NCBI GenBank assembly: GCA_038025085.1
Contig: CM076151.1
Span: 6,127,001 to 6,191,000, forward strand
Direction: 5' to 3'
DNA: 64,000 bases
Origin: Tetragonia tetragonoides
Lineage: Eukaryota > Streptophyta > Magnoliopsida > Caryophyllales > Aizoaceae
Numbering within the stretch: the first letter of the stretch is position 1; each line of letters begins with the position of its first letter. This document shows, one piece after another, positions 58,401 to 64,000 of this stretch. Made by a program: the position numbers and the translations under genes. Below the pieces are notes generated by a model that was given only the letters and a program-made list of their open reading frames with translations, was not told the DNA's origin and ran no database searches.

Positions 58401-61400
58401 CTTGACTACTCAAGGATGTTCCTTCCAAATTTTAGAAAAATGGATAATGTCACTATTTCCTTTTCTTTTACAGAAGTTATTGTTTGGGGCAATCATGACT
58501 GCTGCATATAATGTTTTACACACCTAGATTCTAGCATGATAATTAACGCTCCATATAAAGGAAGTAAGGAAATTAAGTTCAGAAGATTTTAATCGTCAAC
58601 CACAACTTTTCAAGTTTGATATCTGAAATATTCCCTCCTTAGGTTGCTTAGCTAGAAAAGCACCCACAGCTCCCCAAATACACCAAAAAGCCTACAGGTG
58701 ATGGAGATTTTACAGGTTCGAAATGTGCGTTTTGGGAGACAGAAGGAGAAGAGACCGTTGTGGCAATGTGCTTTGTTTGCTGTTTTACAGTCCATTTGGT
58801 TGGAGAGAAATGCAAGGGTGTTTAATGAAGTTTCCGTCTCTCTTGAGATGCTATGGGATAGAGTTACTTATTTAGCATCTTTATGGGCGCGCTAATGCTG
58901 CAGGGGTGTTTAGAAGTTATACAAATTCTAAGGTTCAGAGAAATTGGCCTACCTTGTAATTATTTTCTGGAGAGGATGTTTTGGCAAGTTGTTTAGTTGA
59001 TTGTCATTTACATAGCATACTTTTACTTTCTCTATATAATAATATTTTAAAAAAAAGTTGCTTAACTAGATTTGTAATGCTTCATAAGTAGAAGTTGATT
59101 TCAATACTTATTCAGCCATTAATATATCCCTTAATTATGCACAGAAGTACTAGCCAAACCAAGTGAGCAGAAGAAAAGGTGAATTGTAATAACAGGTGGA
59201 AGAATAAACACTAAAATACATTTCCATCATATCCATGAATATAGTGCAAGCAAATTGAGGAATCATCCTATGTTGCTCAGATATCAACCTGAGCATCCAA
59301 CAATGGTATGTGTCCAGGTGTCCTACTCGAAAATGCTGGTGTCTTTGCTTAACTTGAAGTATTGTCCATACCCATGTCAGAGTTCAAGCACTTCACACAG
59401 GTCATTCAGGTGAAAGGAAGAGTTTGATAAGGTAGAAGCCATCCATAAATAGAAAATGATCATTCTTGAAAACAAGATAAACTAAAAGCAGCTAAATAAA
59501 CAGAGTACATTAATTGCTAAAATTATTTCTCCGAACAACATGTCTCCCCAATGATACATCGATCTGTGGCGGATCCACTCTCAAGGGAGTGGATGCCATT
59601 GAACCCACTTGAATTTTATTTCTTTTAAAAATCCTTTATAAAATAATTTTTTATAATACAAAATATAATAATTGTACCATATATTATAAGGGAGTGAACC
59701 CACTTCATTTGAATTCTGCATCCGCCACTGACATCGATCATGGCATCAGGCAATGGTTACAGAAAAATAAGCCAAAATTATAAATGGAAACTTTCCCCAA
59801 GTCTACATGCGACATGACTACGATAGTAAACAACAAAACATCCACAGCAAAGTACTTACCTCATTCCATAGAAACGGATTTATTCAAATGCACTAACAGC
59901 CAATTATAAGTGGTCTAATTTCAATCATAAAGTATCTGTATTGTACCTGAAAAGAAGAACAAAATAGTACTCCATCCGTCCCAGTTTATATGTCTCATTT
60001 TCCAGGGTGGGCTGGCCCAAAATAATTGTCTACTTAGCTTTCATAGGTAAAGTTTTATGCTAAAGCGAAGCATATCCCCTACCCCACCAGAAGACATTTA
60101 ACATTTTAATGTGCGACAATTAATTTTGGATGAAGTGACTACCACAAGGTTACTTAACCCACTATCATTAGAGCCTAAGAATATTCCATAGTTAATCAGG
60201 CTATAACAAATCTAAAACAGAGAATACTCTGGGCCACGAACCTCGGATAGATCCCTCTCCATTTGCTCTGCTGATATGCCGAGTCCCTCGGCAGTTTGAG
60301 CTTCCATAGCCATCCCGGGCCTCCTCAGATGATGCCTAGACTGGGAGGTTAGTGGATGTGGATCAGGAAAATATGGACCGTGGCCCATATTGCTAGGTCC
60401 AGGTTCCTGCCATAAATGCTGCAGGCCACCAATTGAGTTAATATTGGCTGGGCCTGAAGTGAAATTATGGTTGTGGGCACCTGAGCCTGAAACATCCCAA
60501 GGAGAGATAGACCATGGGGGAAATTCTGGCGCTGTTTGCTGACTCCCTACTGAATGGGTTGGCTGAGTAGCCCAGGGAACGGCAGACCACTGATGAAAAC
60601 CTGAACCATACTCTCTTTGAGAAGTAGATGCACCACCAAGAGCACCAACATTTCCAATTGCTGGGCTGTACTGTCTAGACTGTTGTGAGAGATTTCCCAC
60701 AAGAGATGCATGGATTCTCTCTGTTGAGTTGTCAGCCCTTGAGTTGAAGTTGCTACTTGAAGGCATTGGAGGTACATTTCTCGAAGCACTAGGAATCGCC
60801 CCAGACATAAACGGATTGCTGGGACCTACAGAGGGTTCATTCAACCACATAGGACCAAAAGATTGATGGGTGCCAAAATGCAAAGGGGCATTCATGGTTG
60901 CAAGTGAATTGAACGGCATGGAGTTCTGTCGGTTCCCCATATCTATTCCTGGATTGAAGTTTCCCCAAGGCCTTCCAGAATAGTCATTCGTACTTAGATG
61001 AGGCAGCATGGAAGAATTTGCACGAAGGTCATCCCTACTTCCCAGGACAGGATGTTCTAGAAAATTTATGGGAGATGGATTCCGAGGCGACATGGATAAT
61101 CTAGTGGAGGAAGAAGCATTCAGGTGAACTAAATGATTATTCCATGTACTTATATCTGCTTGTCTGGGGCCCCTAGAGCTTCCAGCTTCAAAGTCCTGTC
61201 TTGAACTACCATGTTCTGTCTGACTTTGGCCGGACAAACCTGACCTGCTGGTAGAACCTGAGCTACTATCATCCTGCTGCACACGGACTCCTAAAGAATG
61301 ATCAACACTAGTAGAAGAGGAATCCATTGACAATCTTGGCTCTGACCCCAATCCCCTTGAACTGGAAAGATTCGGAGATCCAGCACAGACTGCAACATTA

Positions 61401-61836
61401 TTGTTGCTATCTGCACACAATTCATTTACATATGGACCCTGAGTAGGAGTACTACTACTATCACCAGATATTTGCAAGATTATATCACCTGGTAGACTGG
61501 AATTTCTATAGCAAACGCTCTCAGGTAAGCTTGGGACACTGTCTACATGGTTTTGCTCCCTCTGTGATGAAGAAGATACAGCATGATTCGTTCCGCCACC
61601 AAGATCATTTCTCTGACTTTGTAGATCCGAGCATGAGTCAATAACTTGATTAGCTGCATCCATAAATGAGAAATACAAAAATCACTGATTGAATAAGCCA
61701 GGTTAAATTGGGGGGCAGCATATAACATAAAGAAGCCAGCAAACACACCATTGTTATGTGAAAGAGAATTTTGGTTGAACTCAGTTATGTCAGTAAAGGT
61801 TTCAACATCACCTCTTTGAGGTCTTGCCAACGCCAT
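52493..61836 (-). CDS. RING-H2 E3 ubiquitin ligase of the MBR/RHG1A type
   Basis: Six coding exons join in phase: 61836-61749, 61653-60242, 54603-54553, 53119-53003, 52911-52768 and 52624-52493, giving 647 residues. Residues 1-500 are a low-complexity Ser/Gly/Asn-rich region with no known fold. Then comes the segment typical of this plant family (HDRHRDMIIDVENMSYEELI, ALCEQIGNVESGLTEETI, ELLKRRDYG) and a complete C-terminal RING-H2 finger: CCIC, NCGHEFHTGC, QWLVIKNLCPIC, ending MKGLDR. All eight zinc ligands (C3H2C3) are present, spaced as C-x2-C-x14-C-x-H-x2-H-x2-C-x10-C-x2-C, so it should be an active ligase. The RING is split between exons 5 and 6 after CCICT. MBR proteins regulate flowering through MED25 turnover in Arabidopsis; whether this member does so is unknown. 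Intron 2 is unusually long at 5.6 kb and contains transposon debris. Confidence 0.9.
56030..56151 (+). mobile_element. LINE-like 3' end with A tail
   Basis: GAGGGCTCTAAGGGCCTTAG, then GTTGTTGATC and TAATAATATTTGCCATTC followed by an A run, resembles the 3' UTR and tail of a plant LINE. It lies in intron 2 of the RING gene, antisense to it. No coding part is attached. Confidence 0.45.
56600..56885 (+). mobile_element. LINE 3' fragment, copy 2
   Basis: The plus strand encodes NARVFTGISMSVDILWDTVV followed by YLASLWAKASGCL, the C-terminal tail found behind the reverse transcriptase of plant L1-type LINEs. The same peptide block occurs at 58770-58893. It is antisense within the RING gene intron. 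Confidence 0.65.
58698..59056 (+). mobile_element. LINE 3' fragment, copy 1
   Basis: The frame from 58698 contains LWQCALFAVLQSIWLERNAR then VFNEVSVSLEMLWDRVTYLA, typical of the last domain (zf-RVT tail) of plant non-LTR retrotransposons, then a stop. About 160 bases of non-coding tail end in a TTTTAAAAAAAA run at 59056. The element is 5'-truncated, as usual for LINEs. Confidence 0.7.
59564..59730. mobile_element. hAT-like MITE with 8-bp duplication
   Basis: The ends CTGTGGCGGATCC and GCATCCGCCACTG are inverted copies. A perfect 8-bp direct repeat ACATCGAT flanks it (59556-59563 and 59731-59738), matching hAT insertions. Inner blocks GGAGTGGATGCC and AGGGAGTGAACCCACTT also repeat. It lies in intron 2 of the RING gene. 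Confidence 0.85.
59970..60060. mobile_element. One-ended Stowaway-like MITE remnant
   Basis: TACTCCATCCGTCCCAGTTT followed by ATATGTCTCATTTTCC is a typical Stowaway end next to a TA. No matching right end is found before the coding exon at 60242, so the copy is truncated or decayed. Confidence 0.55.
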
Positions 61837-62179
61837 TCCTCACTCCTTAACCCAAGCACTTACAAGTCACAATATTCAAATTGAACAATGAGGAATTTCA
61901 TGCACAACTTAAGTTGCAAAACCTGCACAAAATCAAATACAAATCAAAAATCGTTGGAACTGTTTACGTATCCATAAAGAGTGAACTAAAATGCCCAGCC
62001 CTGCCCCCAGCCAAACAAACCAATACTTACTCAGCAAGATTGCTGCTTCCAAATGTTCTTTAATAACAAAATGCATTGCTGCATACCTAATGCAAATTCT
62101 CCAAATTCTCCCCAGAGATTGGAAAACAATAGGGGGGAAAGTTAACAAAAATTAGTGTATAAATTGAAAGCAGATCATA

Positions 62180-62400
62180 CTCCCTCTATACAGATTTTAT
62201 AGTCACCTTTCTTTTCGAGATGTCCAAACTAAAAAACTTACATTACGAAATAGTAGCTAATTATGGATCCAATTTTATCCCCTACCTACTCTCGTGGTTA
62301 CGCAACTACTAATGAAAGCTGCATTGTTATTTAATGATGTTGTGATTTGAAAAATGTAACCAAGTCATAATTTCGGTGATTAATCCGAAATGGAGGAAAT
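62180..62400. mobile_element. Diverged Stowaway-like MITE in the RING leader intron
   Basis: CTCCCTCTATACAG at the left, next to TA, and CCGAAATGGAGGAAATA at the right are weak inverted copies. Inner AATTATGGATCC/CCAAGTCATAATTTCGG text is AT-rich and non-coding. Confidence 0.5.
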
Positions 62401-63005
62401 ATAACATTCAGATGAGCCAAATGACTAGAATAATTGCAAACTTAAGATAATTAGGTTGTTACGTGCTCATCATACTTCAAAAAAATACCATGAACTAGGG
62501 TGACAATGTGAGTCAGTACCATCTCTCCACATTTCACTTGATTAAGAAAAAAAAAAGATGAAAAGGTAAAAAGAGATGAAACAAAGCAACTATGCATGCA
62601 TTGATAAATAGCTACATTTTGAAAAACAAACTTCAAAGACTAATTCACACAGCTACTAACCACTATCTAAAAAACTGAAAACTTGAAAATTTTGCTAGAA
62701 TCACCACACCAATTCAATGGAACAAACAATATCTTCAACACCCAATTTATAATTAAACAATTTATTAACAATTCTGAAATGGGTAAATCACCAATTCATC
62801 AAGAAACTTATGAAACCCCATATCCAGTAGCAAAAATATTATAATAATCCAACAGCAAAATCAGAAATTGGAGAATCAAAACAAGCAAAGCAACCAACTT
62901 TAACAAAATGGATAAGTACCCAGATGATAAGAACCCAAAATTGACCCAATGAGAGCAACATACAGTAAAGAAAACAAGTGATCAAGCAAGAAAAATGAAA
63001 TATAC

Positions 63006-63200
63006 CTGAGACCCTTCACTGAATTTGAGTGAAAGAAGCAAATGAAGTAACGGATAATTGAAATGAGGGTTGAATTTGAAGGGGAAAAGATTAGAGGTAA
63101 GGCGTTTCTGAATTCTGTTTTGCAAAATTTGTTGTCTTCTGTAGAGTTAACTCGGTAGATGACAAGCCCCACTTCTGCAACGGATCAAACTGAAGAGAGA
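63006..63200 (-). other. Probable non-coding first exon of the RING gene
   Basis: On the minus strand a CT-rich leader starts near the (GA)n run at 63194-63211 and ends at a good donor, GTCTCAG|GTATATTTC, at 63006/63005. An acceptor TTTTGTGCAG near 61925 could join it to the exon that holds the start ATG at 61836. The leader intron would be about 1.1 kb, possibly with a further small exon near 62050. Confidence 0.5.
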
Positions 63201-63363
63201 GAGAGAGAGAGGAGGGAAATATGGGAGTGAAGGTGAGTTACTATACTACCGAGTTAAGTGAGTACTGCTAAATGAGTATTTGACTCGTTTTCTGGTCCTT
63301 TCTTTTTTTTAATACTTCCCCCTTTTTTTTTTATTGGTTGATTCGAAAAGACTCAAAGGGGAT

Positions 63364-63540
63364 TTGATTTATTTCTATATTTTCTTTTCATTTCCTGATT
63401 TATTTCTATATTTTCTTTTCATTTCCTGATTTATTTCTATATTTTCTTTTCTTTTCCTGATATATTTCTATATTTTCTTTTCTTTTCCTGATAATTTCTA
63501 TATTTTTTTTTCTTCTTTTCCTGATGTATTTCTATTTTTA
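63364..63540. repeat. 31-bp T-rich minisatellite, about 5.5 copies
   Basis: Units of TTTCCTGATTTATTTCTATA plus TTTTCTTTTCA repeat with a period of about 31 bp. The first three are nearly identical and later copies lose a few bases. It lies upstream of the RING gene. Confidence 0.88.
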
Positions 63541-64000
63541 CTTTTTTTTTGGATTTATTTCTCTTTATTTTATTTTTTTTGGGGATTTAATTTTTTATTT
63601 TCTTTTTTTTTGGATTTATTATTTTATTTTATTTTTAATGAATTTATTGTTTTATTTTTCTATACGAGAATTGTTATGTTTATAAAAACATAAACACTTA
63701 CCTCCTCCAATCGCTATTTTAGGAAGATATTAATATTCTAAGATAAAAACTCTTATATGAAATAACTATGATTGATTTTATATCTCTAACTTACTCTAGG
63801 TGGGTTTTATAGTTTGACAAAATTTAAATAGAACTTCCTTTGAAAGTACTTTCATAAACATTATCTACATATGTATCTTTATTTAATCAGACTTCTGGTA
63901 ATGAAATATGCTAGAGATTAGAGATCTTGATTTTTTCATTTTAGTGGTACTATTATTGGCGGAAAAAGTAGAAGAAGAAAACAAACTTATAATAAAATGG
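63541..64000. other. AT-rich right edge
   Basis: T-rich tracts continue to about 63660, then AT-rich spacer. No gene is visible up to the window end. Confidence 0.5.

Overview
This window is nuclear DNA from a flowering plant, almost certainly a eudicot. Genes carry many GT-AG introns, coding regions have moderate GC content, flanks are AT-rich and full of MITEs, SINEs and LINE tails, and every recognisable protein has a close Arabidopsis counterpart. I cannot name the species. The abundance of small DNA transposons would fit Caryophyllales among others, but that is a guess.

From left to right, 1-4.5 kb holds the 5' part of TGD1 on the minus strand (chloroplast inner-envelope lipid-import permease), with an apparent long leader intron. 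At 5.4-11.5 kb there is a minus-strand receptor-like kinase with a SPARK ectodomain, built from nine exons. The interval 11.8-18.9 kb is a repeat-rich spacer: a SINE and a CACTA-type element with visible target-site duplications, a Stowaway MITE with TA flanks, a degenerate array of about 314-bp units and a 58-bp tandem repeat. At 19.2-23.6 kb lies a plus-strand PI-PLC X-domain protein, probably GPI-anchored, with nine coding exons and an apparent 6-nt first coding exon.

From 23.6 to 35 kb there are no convincing genes. The striking feature is a 1.1-kb foldback element at 26.2-27.3 kb whose two arms each carry six CCATGG sites at exact 33-bp spacing. A hAT-like MITE and several minisatellites follow. 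At 35.1-36.4 kb there is an intronless U-box/ARM E3 ligase of the PUB25/26 type. The 314-bp repeat returns at 37.9-38.9 kb beside a GC-rich minisatellite. A small unrecognised two-exon gene is proposed at 39.4-40.4 kb.

From 41.4 to 64 kb, all on the minus strand, come a decayed F-box/LRR/FBD gene (pseudogene at the F-box end), a bHLH factor resembling bHLH95 (ZHOUPI/RGE1), and a RING-H2 E3 ligase of the MBR/RHG1A type. The RING gene has a 5.6-kb intron with LINE 3' ends and a hAT-like MITE. The right edge is a T-rich minisatellite. The genes do not form a pathway; this is an ordinary chromosomal neighbourhood. No array, operon or defence-type system is present. The least conventional structures are the 33-bp phased foldback and the dispersed 314-bp repeat.
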